Source: JAVBNA01 sp031551875 (GTDB lineage Bacteria; Bacillota; Clostridia; Oscillospirales; Acutalibacteraceae). Taken from it: a stretch of 55,529 nucleotides of DNA. The stretch is from positions 1 to 55,529 of the forward strand of contig JAVBNA010000037.1 in NCBI GenBank assembly GCA_031551875.1. The letters are read 5' to 3'. This document shows positions 14,838-24,623 of the stretch, in pieces. Positions within the stretch are counted from its first letter, which is position 1. Each line of letters begins with the position of its first letter. A program made the position numbers and the translations under genes. The notes under the pieces are model-generated. The model did not search any database. It saw only the letters and a program-made list of their open reading frames with translations, and had not been told where the DNA came from.

Positions 14838-15896
14838 TCACATCCCTTTCAGTATGGTGCTGAAACTTCGGACAAACGCCTCGTTTTCGGCCTCACTTCC
14901 GCAGGTCACACGCAGAAAACGCGGGAATGCGCGCACGAGGATGCCCTCCTGCTGAAGGCGCATATAGATGTCCTCCGCCTGCTTCGTGCGGATGGTGATA
15001 AAGTTGGTGACAGGGTCCAGAACCGAAATGAAGTCCGGATACTCCGCTTCAATTTCCTTGCAGCACCCGTATAATGCGTCGCGTGACCGGATGATTTCAG
15101 CGATGCCCGCGCGCATTTCCTCCGCGTGGGAAAGCACGACCGTTCCGATCGACTGGGAGACCGAGTTGACATTATAGGGCGACTTCACGGCCATCAGCAC
15201 CTTTTGCAGGGTTGACTGTGAAACCGCGAAGCCCAGCCGGATGGCCGCCAGGCCGAGGGCTTTGGAAAGCGTGCGCAGCACAATCAGATTGTCATACTTT
15301 TTCACACAGGGCAGCACGCTCTGATCCCAAAAATCCATGTACGCCTCGTCCATGACAACCAACGCGTCCACCGAAGCGATCAGGCGCTCAACCTCCTCGC
15401 GGGGGACGCCCTGTGAGGTCGGGTTACAGGGATTGGAGAAAATGATCAGCTTGACCTTCTCCTCCCGCGCGTGACTGATGACTTCGTCGATGTCCACCGA
15501 AAAACTGTCGTGCTTGGGCAGTACGAGTGAGGTGGCTTCCGCCAGGCTCGAATAAAAATTATACATGGAAAAGTCGGGTGACACGGTCAGAATGTTGTCG
15601 CCCTTCATCAGAAATGCCGACATGATGAGAAAGATCAGCTCATCCGACCCATTTCCGGCGGTGACCATCCTGGGTGAGAGGCCGTAAAAGGCGGCGAAGG
15701 CCTCTCTCACCTGCTCCGCGGCGGGGTCAGGATACCGGTTGTAGTCCACGTGCAGGATGGCCTCGGTGACCTCCCGCATGACCGAAAGAGGCAGCGTGAC
15801 AAAGGATTCGTTGGCGTCCAGACGAACGTGATAGTCCCCGGCGATGGTTTCATAGGGGGTCAGTCCAATGAGCTTTTCATTGAGCGTATAGGACAT
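14838..15896 (-). CDS. hisC: Histidinol-phosphate aminotransferase
   Basis: A 352-aa fold-type I PLP enzyme. Substrate/cofactor motifs are RLDANESF, TAGNGSDELI, SNPCNPTSQG and DEAYMDF; the Schiff-base Lys lies in RTLSKALGLA and the phosphate Arg in RLGF. It converts imidazole acetol phosphate to histidinol phosphate with glutamate. Six nt separate it from hisB. Confidence 0.95.
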   Translation of the reverse strand: MSYTLNEKLIGLTPYETIAGDYHVRLDANESFVTLPLSVMREVTEAILHVDYNRYPDPAAEQVREAFAAFYGLSPRMVTAGNGSDELIFLIMSAFLMKGDNILTVSPDFSMYNFYSSLAEATSLVLPKHDSFSVDIDEVISHAREEKVKLIIFSNPCNPTSQGVPREEVERLIASVDALVVMDEAYMDFWDQSVLPCVKKYDNLIVLRTLSKALGLAAIRLGFAVSQSTLQKVLMAVKSPYNVNSVSQSIGTVVLSHAEEMRAGIAEIIRSRDALYGCCKEIEAEYPDFISVLDPVTNFITIRTKQAEDIYMRLQQEGILVRAFPRFLRVTCGSEAENEAFVRSFSTILKGM

Positions 15897-15898
15897 GG

Positions 15899-17182
15899 CT
15901 AAAACCTCACTTTAATCGAGTTGGCGTGGGCGGTCAGCCCTTCGGTTTCGGCCAGCAGCACAATATCGTCTTTCGCGTTTTCCAGTGCAGGTTGTGTGTA
16001 GTAAATAAAGCTGGACTTTTTGACAAAGCTGTCCACCGACAGCGGAGAGAAAAACCGCGCGGTCTGCCCGGTGGGCAGCACGTGGTTTGGGCCAGCGTAG
16101 TAGTCGCCGAGCGGTTCAGGGGAATGCTGTCCGAGAAATACGGAACCGGCGTTGTCCAGCCGTCCGATGTATTCCATCGGGTTTTCTGTCATCATTTCCA
16201 GATGCTCGGGCGCGAGCGAGTTCGTAAACGCCACGGCCTCATCAAGATCGCGGCAGAGGATGACTGCGCCGAAGTCACCCAGCGAGGTTTCTATGATCTC
16301 CCGGCGGGACAGGCTTTGTACCTGTCTTTTCAGTTCCTCAATCGTCCGGTCGGCCACCTCGCGTGAGGTGGTCACCAAAATCGAGGAGGCCAGCACGTCG
16401 TGCTCCGCCTGGGACATCAGATCGGCGGCCAGATAACGGGGGTTGGCAGTGTGGTCAGCCACGATCAGGATCTCGGACGGCCCGGCGATCATATCGATGT
16501 CCACCGTGCCGTACACAAGCCGCTTGGCGGTCGCCACATAAATGTTGCCCGGCCCGACGATTTTGTCCACGGCGGGGATGCTCTCTGTGCCGTAGGCCAG
16601 CGCCCCCACCGCCTGCGCGCCACCCACCAGAAAGACGCGGTCAACGTTTGCGACATACGCCGCCGCCAGAATATCGGGATTGGGCTTCCCGTCCTTGCCG
16701 GGCGGGGTGACCATGATGATCTCCCCTACTCCCGCCAAGCGTGCCGGGATGGCGTTCATCAGCACCGACGAGGGGTAGGCCGCTGTGCCGCCCGGGACAT
16801 AGATTCCCACGCGGTGCAGCCCACGGATGCGCTGTCCCATCAGCACGCCATTTTCCTCGGCGGTCATGAAGCTTTGTTTGACCTGACGGCTGTGGAAGGT
16901 GCGGATTTTTTCCGCCGCGTTCCGCAGCGCCGTCAAGAATTTCGGGTCACAGCACTGTGCCGCTTCGGCAAGCGCCGCCCCCGGCACTTCAAACACATCG
17001 GGGCACGCGCCGTCAAACCGCGTCGTGTAGTCGCGCACTGCCGCGTCGCCGCGCGCCTTGACGTCTTTCAGAATATCCGAAACGCATGCGGTGACCGTCT
17101 CGTCGATTTCGCCGCTGCGCCGCTTGAGTGCCTCGAAAAATAAGAGTTCATCCACTCCGTTTGCCTCTATCACACGAATCAT
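15899..17182 (-). CDS. hisD: Histidinol dehydrogenase
   Basis: A 427-aa zinc enzyme performing the last two oxidations from histidinol to histidine. The signature near IDMIAGPSEILIVAD, the SQAEHDVLA block with the zinc ligands, the VGGAQAVGALAYG stretch and the Glu/His pair at LAPEHLEMM are intact. Length is normal. It sits between hisG and hisC with 2-4 nt gaps. Confidence 0.96.
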   Translation of the reverse strand: MIRVIEANGVDELLFFEALKRRSGEIDETVTACVSDILKDVKARGDAAVRDYTTRFDGACPDVFEVPGAALAEAAQCCDPKFLTALRNAAEKIRTFHSRQVKQSFMTAEENGVLMGQRIRGLHRVGIYVPGGTAAYPSSVLMNAIPARLAGVGEIIMVTPPGKDGKPNPDILAAAYVANVDRVFLVGGAQAVGALAYGTESIPAVDKIVGPGNIYVATAKRLVYGTVDIDMIAGPSEILIVADHTANPRYLAADLMSQAEHDVLASSILVTTSREVADRTIEELKRQVQSLSRREIIETSLGDFGAVILCRDLDEAVAFTNSLAPEHLEMMTENPMEYIGRLDNAGSVFLGQHSPEPLGDYYAGPNHVLPTGQTARFFSPLSVDSFVKKSSFIYYTQPALENAKDDIVLLAETEGLTAHANSIKVRF

Positions 17183-17186
17183 CGTT

Positions 17187-17822
17187 TCACCTCTCCTGTA
17201 ATGCCTGTTCGAGTTTTTCTGTCAGCGCTTCAATTTCTCTTTTCCGCAGTTTCAGGCTCGCTGTATTGACGATCAACCGGGCGGAAATGGGTGCGATTTC
17301 CTCAATGACCTCCAGCCCGTTTTCCTTTAAAGTCGAGCCGGTCTCCACAATATCTACGATTGCATCGGCCAGATGGAGCAGGGGCGCCAGCTCAACCGAC
17401 CCCTCAATTTTGATGATGTTGACGTCCATGCCCTTGCCCTCAAAAAAAGTGCGGGCCACATTCGGGTATTTCGTCGCGATGGTTTTGGCCGTGTGACCTT
17501 CAAAGAGCGGTGTCCCCTTGGGGCCGGCCACCGCAAAGCGGCACCGCCCAAAACCCAGGTCAAGCACCTCGTAAAAACGGTCTCCGTTCTCCAGAATGGT
17601 GTCCTTACCCACAACGCCCATGTCGCACACGCCGTGCTCCACGTAGGTGATGACGTCCGCCGCCTTGGCAAGCACCACCTGATATTCGCCGCCGCCGACC
17701 GGCAGAATGAGCCGTCTGCCCTTGTCGTGCAGCTCGCCGCAGTCCAGGCCGATTTTTTCCAGCAACTCAATCGTATTTTTTTCCAGCCGCCCCTTGGTCA
17801 GGGCGAGTAATAGCGGTTTCAT
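17187..17822 (-). CDS. hisG: ATP phosphoribosyltransferase, short form
   Basis: A 211-aa catalytic subunit for the committed step, PRPP plus ATP to phosphoribosyl-ATP. It contains ALTKGRLEK at the start and the PRPP-binding loop EIVDIVETGSTLKENGL, here AIVDIVETGST. It lacks the C-terminal regulatory ACT-like domain of long HisG, so it needs HisZ, which is encoded just upstream. Feedback inhibition by histidine would act on the HisG-HisZ complex. Confidence 0.96.
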   Translation of the reverse strand: MKPLLLALTKGRLEKNTIELLEKIGLDCGELHDKGRRLILPVGGGEYQVVLAKAADVITYVEHGVCDMGVVGKDTILENGDRFYEVLDLGFGRCRFAVAGPKGTPLFEGHTAKTIATKYPNVARTFFEGKGMDVNIIKIEGSVELAPLLHLADAIVDIVETGSTLKENGLEVIEEIAPISARLIVNTASLKLRKREIEALTEKLEQALQER

Positions 17823-17839
17823 AGTCTACCCCGTTTCCC

Positions 17840-19033
17840 TTATTTCAGATTGATCGTCCGCACGACATCGGACACAACATCCAGCCGGGCAATGCCCCTT
17901 TCGAGGGCATACTCCTTTGCGGATTCCTCGCTGTCCAGCACGCTGTGTTCACAGCGAAGCCCCTCGTGCAGCAGAATTTTAAGCTGCTCAAACGCGGCAA
18001 TTTCATACCCGTTCACGCCGTGCACGAGAACGTCGATTGCCTGCGACGTAGGCGGGGTTTCCGTTAGGGCAATCTTTGTGAGAATGTCGACATTGATACC
18101 GAAACCGACCGCCGGGCTGGGCGCGCCGAACTGCGCGAGCAGATTGTCATACCGCCCGCCCGACAGCACCGCCTCCCCTGATCCGGAGGTATAGCCCTGA
18201 AAGATCAGGTCGGTGTAATAATCGTTTCGCTGCACGAGCCCAAGGTCGATGATCAGCTTGTCGCGCAGGCCGAGGCTTGACAGATGCCCGAACATCTCCC
18301 TAAGATAGGAGAGCATGGCCGCCGACCGTTCATCCGAAAAGAGCGCAGCGGCTTCCTCCAGCACCTCTACCCCACCGAACAGGCGCGGCAGCTTTTTCAT
18401 TGCCGTGACCGCCTCGGAGGGCGGAAGGTCTCCGAGCATCTGATCGAGAGCCGTGTAATTTTTATTTTCAATGCAGGTGCGGATTTCCTCGACAGTGTTT
18501 TCATCCACGGGAAGCTGCTCGGCGATGCGTTTAAAATAACCCGCGTGCCCAAGCTCCAAACGGAAATCGCCAACACACTGTTCCAGCGCCTCCACCGCCG
18601 TCGTTATGACCTCAAGGTCGGCGCGCTTGCCCGCAACGCCGATCAGCTCGATGCCCGCCTGCACAGTTTCGTCGCTGCGCCCGGTCAGTCCGGGGTTGTT
18701 GCGGTAGACCCGCTGGGTGTAGAACAGGCGCAGCGGAAAAGCAGCGTTTTGCAGGCGTGTGGCGGTCAATCGCGCAATGGGCATGGTTGAGTCGGGCCGC
18801 AGCGCCATGATCCGCCCCTTGTTGTCGGTCAGCTTATACATGAGCTCCGCCGGGATGCCCGCCGATTTGGTGCTGAACACGTCGAAGTATTCCAAGCTGG
18901 GCGTCACAACCTCGTTGTAGCTGCGCTCCAGAAAGACTGTTTTCAGCTTTTGTTCAACCGCCCGCCGGGCGCTGCACTCCTCGAAAAGCAGGTCGCGCAT
19001 GCCCTCAGGTGTGATCCGGTTGTATGTTTTCAT
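17840..19033 (-). CDS. hisZ: ATP phosphoribosyltransferase regulatory subunit HisZ
   Basis: A 397-aa histidyl-tRNA synthetase paralogue without aminoacylation function that activates and regulates short HisG. The class II synthetase-like core has TPEGMRDLL at motif-1 position, the YTQRVYR-type motif 2 (FYTQRVYRNN) and GGRYDNLLAQFG near motif 3. It is first in hisZGDCBAIE. Confidence 0.94.
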   Translation of the reverse strand: MKTYNRITPEGMRDLLFEECSARRAVEQKLKTVFLERSYNEVVTPSLEYFDVFSTKSAGIPAELMYKLTDNKGRIMALRPDSTMPIARLTATRLQNAAFPLRLFYTQRVYRNNPGLTGRSDETVQAGIELIGVAGKRADLEVITTAVEALEQCVGDFRLELGHAGYFKRIAEQLPVDENTVEEIRTCIENKNYTALDQMLGDLPPSEAVTAMKKLPRLFGGVEVLEEAAALFSDERSAAMLSYLREMFGHLSSLGLRDKLIIDLGLVQRNDYYTDLIFQGYTSGSGEAVLSGGRYDNLLAQFGAPSPAVGFGINVDILTKIALTETPPTSQAIDVLVHGVNGYEIAAFEQLKILLHEGLRCEHSVLDSEESAKEYALERGIARLDVVSDVVRTINLK

Positions 19034-19069
19034 GGTCGTACCCTTCCCATCTTGCTTTATCGTGCTACT

Positions 19070-19098
19070 ATAATATCACAGTAAACTGCACAGGTCAA
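19070..19098 (-). promoter_or_regulatory. his operon promoter
   Basis: On the minus strand TTGACC (19093-19098), 17 nt, TATTAT (19070-19075). It starts 7 nt past the polC stop and gives a short leader of about 30 nt, too short for a T-box or attenuator. Confidence 0.65.
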
Positions 19099-19105
19099 CA
19101 ACAAA

Positions 19106-22100
19106 TTAAAAGAAGGTGACCTGGCTGGTTTTGGGAAGACTGGTGAGCGACCCCGCCGCGTGCAGCGCTTCAATCACCGTCTTGGACACGCCCGAGCGGT
19201 TTTGCAGCTCCTCCACCGAGATGTAGGCCCCCTTTTTCCCCGCCTCGTACAAATTCTGCGCCGCCGTGCCGCCCACGCCGGGCAGCGAACCGAAGGGCAG
19301 ACGGATCATCCCCTCCTCCACGAGGTACTTCTGAGCCTCTGAACGGTAGATATCCACCGGGAGCACCTCAATCCCGCGCGCCATCATCTCACACACGATT
19401 TGCAGCGCGGAATAGGTGGCGTTTTCCTTGGCGGTGGCGCTCTTGCCCTTCATTTTGATCTCTTCCAACCGGGCGCGCACGGCGTGGATGCCCTTCATGG
19501 CAATTAGCGCGTCAAAGTCTTCGCCGCGCACCGTGAAGTAAGCCGCGTAATATTCCACCGGGCGATGCACCTTGTACCATCCCAGCCGCAGCGTCGCGAT
19601 CATATAGGCGGCGGCATGCGCTTTGGGGAACATGTATTCAATCTTCATGCACGAGTCAATGTACCACTGGGGCACGTTGTTGTCCTTCATGGCCTGGAAG
19701 TGCTCCTCGGTCAGCAGCTTTTTCGCCTTGCCCTTACGCACGATCTCCATGATCTTGAAGGCCATCTTCGCCTCAAGCCCCTTGTGAATCAGATAGGTCA
19801 TGATGCTGTCACGCGTCCCGATCACCTCGCTGATGTCCTTGCCGGCGGTGATCAGGTCGCGCGCGTTTCCCAGCCACACGCCCGTACCGTGGGACAGACC
19901 GGAGATTTGCAGCAGGTCACTGAAGGTTTTAGGGCTCGCCTCAATGAGCATTTGCCGCACAAAATCCGTGCCGACCTCGGGCAGCGAAAAGGTGCCGGTT
20001 TTGGAGTCTATGTCCTCCTCCGAAACGCCCAGCGCCCCTGTGGAGGTGAACAGGCTCATCACGTCGGGGTCGCTCATGGACACCGACATGACAGGGATTC
20101 CGGTAAATTCCTCGAGATATTTATAAATGCTGGGCACATCATGTCCGAGAATGTCCAGCTTGCAGATGGTGTCGTGAATGGAGTGGAAGTCAAAATGGGT
20201 GGTGATGGTGTCCGAGCCGGCCGCGTCAGCCGGGCGCTGCACCGGGCAGAAATCGTAAATCTCCTTGTCCTGCGGCACGACTACCATACCGCCGGGGTGC
20301 TGTCCCGTCGTGCGCTTGACGCCCACACAGCCGTGCACCATTCGGTCGATTTCCGCGGGCGGCAGCGACATGCCCCGCTCCTCGACGTACTTGCTGACAA
20401 AGCCGAATGCGGTTTTGTCCTTGACCGTCGCAATCGTACCCGCTTTGAAAACGTTCTGCGGGCCGAATAGCTCTTCGGTGTATTTGTGCGCCGCGCCCTG
20501 ATATTCGCCCGAGAAGTTGAGATCAATGTCGGGTACCTTGTCGCCCTCGAAGCCCAGGAAGGTTTCAAAGGGGATTTCCTGTCCGTCGCGCAGATATTCT
20601 GTGCCGCAGCCGGGACAGTTTTTGGGCGGCAGGTCAAAGCCCGAGCCATATTCGCCGCGGGTGAAAAACTCACTTTTTCTGCACGTCGGGCAGACGTAGT
20701 GGGGTTCCATGGGATTGACCTCCGAGATACCCGCCATGGTGGCGACAAAGGAGGAGCCGACAGAGCCGCGTGAGCCAACCAGATAACCGTGCTCGACCGA
20801 GTTGGCCACAAGCTTTTGCGCCGTCATATAGAGCACGGAGAAGCCGTACTTTGTGATCGCGCCTAGCTCTTTGTCCAGCCGTGCCGATATAATGTCGGGC
20901 AGCGGGTCTCCGTAGATCTCCTTGGCCTTCTCGGTGGTGATGCGGATGAGGTCGTTCTCCGCCCCCTCAATGAAGGGCGGGAAGTTGCCCTCGGGAATCG
21001 GCCGGATGTGCGCCACACGGTCTGCGATCAGGTTGGTGTTTTCCACGACAACTTTGTAAGCGGTTTCCTCACCCAGATAGGAAAATTCGTCGAGCATCTC
21101 CTCGGTGGTGCGCAGATACAGGGGCGGCTGCTGGTCCGCGTCGGAGAACCCCTGCCCGGCCATCAGCACCCGGCGGTAGGCCTCGTCGGGCGGATCCATA
21201 AAATGTACGTCGCAGGTCGCCACGACCGGTTTGCCGAGCTTTTCACCCAGCGCAACGATCTGTCGGTTTATGTCCATGAGCTGCTCGCGTCCGGGCACAG
21301 TCTGGTTGCGTATCATAAAGTCGTTGTTGCCCAGCGGTTGGATCTCCAGATAGTCGTAAAAGCCCGCGATTTCCTCAATGGCCTCCTTTGACTTGCCGCC
21401 CAAAATCGCCTGATAAAGCTCCCCCGCCTCACAGGCACTGCCTAAAATCAGGCCCTCGCGATGCCTCAGCAGCTCGCTTTTTGGGATGCGGGGCTGACGG
21501 TAATAATAGTCCAGATGCGCCTTGGAAATTAGCTTATACAAATTTTTGAGGCCCACCAGATTTTCCACAAGAATGATCTGATGAAAGCTGGGAATTTTGC
21601 GCGGGTCGCCGCCCGCCAGACGGGTGTTCAAGTCGGAAATAGCCTCGATGTCCCCCTTGGCGCGCAGCTCTGACACCAGCTTTGTAAAAATCTGAGCGAG
21701 CATCTGGGCGTCGTCCAGCGCGCGGTGATGGTTGAAGCTCCCGCATTTATAATGTTTGGCCAGCGCGTCGAGCGAGTGCCTCTTATTGTCGGGCAGCAGC
21801 GAGCGCGACATGACCACCGTGTCGATGCTGGCGTTCAGGAAGGGCTTGCCCTGCCGCTCCAGCGTCTTGCGGATGAAGCCGGTGTCAAAGCCTGCGTTGT
21901 GGGCGATCAGCACCGCGTCAGGCCCGCAAAACTCATAGAACATCTCGACCGCCTCGCGGTCGCGCGGCGCACCCTTCACCATCTCGTTGGTGATCCCGGT
22001 CTTTTCGGTGATGAAGGGGGAAATGGACACCTGCGGGTCGACAAAGGTGCAAAAGGTATCGACCACGGCGCCGTCTCTGAGCTTGACGGCGCCGATCTCG

Positions 22101-23509
22101 GTGATCCGGTCATAGGCGGGGTTGAGGCCGGTGGTCTCCAGATCAAAGACGATCAGCTCGTCGGACAGGGTTTTGTCGGTTTTTCCTGTGACAGCGGACA
22201 CCAGATTGTTGACAAAATAAGCCTCCACGCCGTAAATGACCTTGAACTTATCCTCGTCATTTTCAATCCCGCGGTTGAGCGCTTCCACGGTGTTCATCGC
22301 ATCGGGAAAGGCCTGTGCGACGCCGTGGTCGGTGATTGCAATTGCCCGATGTCCCCATTTATGGGCGCGCTTGATCAGATCCGCGGTCGGTGTCATGCCG
22401 TCCATCGTTGACATGTTGGTGTGTAGGTGGAGCTCCACCCGCTTTTTATCCGCCTGATCCATCACCCTGTATGTATCCACCCTGCTGATGTCCTTGGCAG
22501 TCAGCATCATCTTCTGGGCAAAATCGTCCCACTCATATACGCCGCGCAGCAGCACCGTGTCCCCCGCCTTAAGCGACTGGACGCATTCCACGTCGCGCTT
22601 CTGCCGACCACTGTTCCGAAGAAGCATCTTGACAAGCACCGACGAAGTGTAGTCGGTGACCGACAGGTTCGCGATAAACATATTGCCTCGGCGCGTCTCA
22701 CGCACCTCGGCGGCAAAAATCTCCCCCCACACGCTCACGGTATGGGTGTCCTGGTTCAGCTCGCGCAGCGGGGTCAGATGTTCGCGGATCGCACCGCCGA
22801 TCAGCGGCACGGCGGTTTCCATCACCGGCTGTGGGTATACGTGCTGACCAGTGCGCCGGCTGATGATATGCTCACGCTTGGGCGCGGTTGGGTGCGGCGG
22901 CGCGTCCGGCCTCCGGGCGGACGCCGTTTCTCCGCCAAACGGCGCATAGGCGGGAGGCGGCGCTGCTTCCGCCGCCCGTTCAGCTGCCTTTTTGACCTCG
23001 GTTTCAATTTGTGCAGCAAACTCTTCGTCCTCCTCACAGATCTGTGTCCGTCCGGCAAAGACAATTTCGAGGGGAAGCGAAAACTCGGTTAAAATCAGAT
23101 CGGCAAGCGCTTTGTCATATTTTTTGGCGACCAGCAGGCTGACGCCGCCGTGCTGAAGCGTGATCGTAAGCTTGTTATCCTCAAGCGACGCCTGCGCACC
23201 GCGTATGGTGCCGTTGACCGACACCGAACGTCGGCACAGCTCCGCTACAAGGTCAGAAAAATAGTCCACGGAAAACAGAGACCGCTCATAGCGGGGCGAA
23301 ACTCGCACACTCTGTACGCGCAGCCCCTGCTGGAGCGCTTCCTCAAGCGCGAACAACGTACGTCGAGGCATGAGCGCCGGGCAGCCGAGCACCACGTCCA
23401 CCTGCTTTGTCTGGGAGTTGACGTTGACACGCACAACCTCCGACTGGGAAAAGCGCTCGAGCAGCGCCCCATCCTTTACATAGGAACCAAAGAGTTTGGA
23501 AAAAGACAT
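19106..23509 (-). CDS. polC: DNA polymerase III subunit alpha, PolC type
   Basis: The roughly 1467-aa main replicative polymerase of low-GC Gram-positives. In order: N-terminal domain, OB fold (around HTVSVWGEIF), PHP domain (VELHLHTNMSTMDG, AITDHGVAQAF) split by a DnaQ-like 3'-5' exonuclease (FDLETTGLNPAYDRITE, ALDDAQM), a zinc-binding loop (CPTCRK..CPGCG), the palm with catalytic Asp in PDIDLNF, then fingers and the C-terminal helix-hairpin-helix. The start is placed at ATG 23509 (MSFSKLFGSY), 9 nt after GAGGG; the in-frame codon at 23533 lies inside ispG. It is last in the pyrH-to-polC cluster. Confidence 0.97.
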   Translation of the reverse strand: MSFSKLFGSYVKDGALLERFSQSEVVRVNVNSQTKQVDVVLGCPALMPRRTLFALEEALQQGLRVQSVRVSPRYERSLFSVDYFSDLVAELCRRSVSVNGTIRGAQASLEDNKLTITLQHGGVSLLVAKKYDKALADLILTEFSLPLEIVFAGRTQICEEDEEFAAQIETEVKKAAERAAEAAPPPAYAPFGGETASARRPDAPPHPTAPKREHIISRRTGQHVYPQPVMETAVPLIGGAIREHLTPLRELNQDTHTVSVWGEIFAAEVRETRRGNMFIANLSVTDYTSSVLVKMLLRNSGRQKRDVECVQSLKAGDTVLLRGVYEWDDFAQKMMLTAKDISRVDTYRVMDQADKKRVELHLHTNMSTMDGMTPTADLIKRAHKWGHRAIAITDHGVAQAFPDAMNTVEALNRGIENDEDKFKVIYGVEAYFVNNLVSAVTGKTDKTLSDELIVFDLETTGLNPAYDRITEIGAVKLRDGAVVDTFCTFVDPQVSISPFITEKTGITNEMVKGAPRDREAVEMFYEFCGPDAVLIAHNAGFDTGFIRKTLERQGKPFLNASIDTVVMSRSLLPDNKRHSLDALAKHYKCGSFNHHRALDDAQMLAQIFTKLVSELRAKGDIEAISDLNTRLAGGDPRKIPSFHQIILVENLVGLKNLYKLISKAHLDYYYRQPRIPKSELLRHREGLILGSACEAGELYQAILGGKSKEAIEEIAGFYDYLEIQPLGNNDFMIRNQTVPGREQLMDINRQIVALGEKLGKPVVATCDVHFMDPPDEAYRRVLMAGQGFSDADQQPPLYLRTTEEMLDEFSYLGEETAYKVVVENTNLIADRVAHIRPIPEGNFPPFIEGAENDLIRITTEKAKEIYGDPLPDIISARLDKELGAITKYGFSVLYMTAQKLVANSVEHGYLVGSRGSVGSSFVATMAGISEVNPMEPHYVCPTCRKSEFFTRGEYGSGFDLPPKNCPGCGTEYLRDGQEIPFETFLGFEGDKVPDIDLNFSGEYQGAAHKYTEELFGPQNVFKAGTIATVKDKTAFGFVSKYVEERGMSLPPAEIDRMVHGCVGVKRTTGQHPGGMVVVPQDKEIYDFCPVQRPADAAGSDTITTHFDFHSIHDTICKLDILGHDVPSIYKYLEEFTGIPVMSVSMSDPDVMSLFTSTGALGVSEEDIDSKTGTFSLPEVGTDFVRQMLIEASPKTFSDLLQISGLSHGTGVWLGNARDLITAGKDISEVIGTRDSIMTYLIHKGLEAKMAFKIMEIVRKGKAKKLLTEEHFQAMKDNNVPQWYIDSCMKIEYMFPKAHAAAYMIATLRLGWYKVHRPVEYYAAYFTVRGEDFDALIAMKGIHAVRARLEEIKMKGKSATAKENATYSALQIVCEMMARGIEVLPVDIYRSEAQKYLVEEGMIRLPFGSLPGVGGTAAQNLYEAGKKGAYISVEELQNRSGVSKTVIEALHAAGSLTSLPKTSQVTFF

Positions 23510-23522
23510 ATATGTATTCCCT

Positions 23523-24560
23523 CTATATTTCATTCACCTGGGCCATCAGCTCCTCGAGCAGACGTTCCTCAGGGACCCTTTTGATGATTTCACCTTTTTT
23601 AAAGACCAGCCCGATCCCGTCGCCGCCCGCGATTCCGATGTCCGCCTCGCGCGCTTCACCGGGGCCATTGACCGCGCAGCCCATGATGGCGACTTTGATT
23701 GGCTTTTTGCAATCCTTGAGAAGCTCTTCGGCGCGTGCCACCAGGCCGACCAGGTCTATCTTTGTGCGTCCGCAGGTGGGACAGGACACAATGTCCACCC
23801 CGTCCCTGCGCAGACCGATTGCCCTCAGAATATCCTTCGCGGCGAAGATCTCACGCACCGGGTCGGCGGTCAGGGACACGCGCAGGGTGTCGCCGATGCC
23901 GTGAAGCAGCAGCGCGCCGATGCCCGCGGCCGATTTGATCAGCCCCATGCGCTCGCTGCCCGCCTCGGTCACACCGAGATGGAGCGGGTACTCGCAGCGC
24001 TGCGCCGCGAGCTCATAGGCCTCACACATGGTCTTGACGTCGGAAGACTTCATGGATAACACGATGTCAGTGAAGTCGTACCGCTCGAGCAGCGCGGCAT
24101 GGTACAGTGCGCTGTCACACAGCGCCTGTGCGCACGGGCGGCCGTACTTTGCCAAAATCTCCTTTTCGAGCGAGCCTGAATTGACCCCGATACGGATGGG
24201 GATGCTGTGCGCGCGGCAGGCGTCCGCCACCGCCTTCACACGGTCAGAGCCGCCGATGTTGCCGGGATTGATGCGAATCTTGTCCACGCCGGCCTGCACG
24301 GACTCCAGCGCGAGCCTGTAGTCAAAGTGGATGTCAGCTACAATCGGGACGGACACGGCCTCCTTGAGCGCTTGAATGAGCGGAACAGCCTCATTATCGG
24401 GAATGGCGGCGCGGATAAGCTGACAGCCTGCCTGCTCCAGAAGCTGCGCCTGCCGGACGCTGCCCGCAATGTCGTGCGCGGGGACGCCCAGCATGGACTG
24501 TATGGTGACCGGATGGCCGCCCCCGATGGGTACACCGCCGGCGTATACTGTTTTTGTCAT
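23523..24560 (-). CDS. ispG: 4-hydroxy-3-methylbut-2-enyl diphosphate synthase
   Basis: A 345-aa Fe-S enzyme (GcpE) of the non-mevalonate pathway making HMBPP. It has a TIM-barrel N-terminal part (PVTIQSMLG, RINPGNIG), while the C-terminal [4Fe-4S] domain shows Cys in SCPTCGRT and GCAVNGPGE. This is the short bacterial form without the plant insertion. ATG 24560 (MTKTVYAGGV) is preferred as GGAGGG lies directly upstream, over the longer frame from 24593. Dxr of the same pathway is two genes upstream. Confidence 0.95.
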   Translation of the reverse strand: MTKTVYAGGVPIGGGHPVTIQSMLGVPAHDIAGSVRQAQLLEQAGCQLIRAAIPDNEAVPLIQALKEAVSVPIVADIHFDYRLALESVQAGVDKIRINPGNIGGSDRVKAVADACRAHSIPIRIGVNSGSLEKEILAKYGRPCAQALCDSALYHAALLERYDFTDIVLSMKSSDVKTMCEAYELAAQRCEYPLHLGVTEAGSERMGLIKSAAGIGALLLHGIGDTLRVSLTADPVREIFAAKDILRAIGLRRDGVDIVSCPTCGRTKIDLVGLVARAEELLKDCKKPIKVAIMGCAVNGPGEAREADIGIAGGDGIGLVFKKGEIIKRVPEERLLEELMAQVNEI

Positions 24561-24579
24561 AGTTCCCTCCATACGGAAA

Positions 24580-24600
24580 AGGGCCGCTTTCACCGGCCCT
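24580..24600 (-). terminator. Hairpin between rseP and ispG
   Basis: A 7-bp GC stem 24580-24586 / 24594-24600, with TTTT on the minus strand after it. It could be an internal attenuator that lowers ispG-polC readthrough, or a processing hairpin. Confidence 0.45.
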
Positions 24601-24623
24601 CTTGGTTTGGATCATGCGTTTTA

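Noticed and set aside
19565..20470. 301-codon plus-strand frame opposite polC
   Set aside because: Fully inside polC, which has intact catalytic motifs across the region; no ribosome site or family match.
22427..23092. 221-codon plus-strand frame opposite the polC N-terminus
   Set aside because: Shadow of polC; composition (His/Arg/Gly) and lack of start signals argue against a gene.
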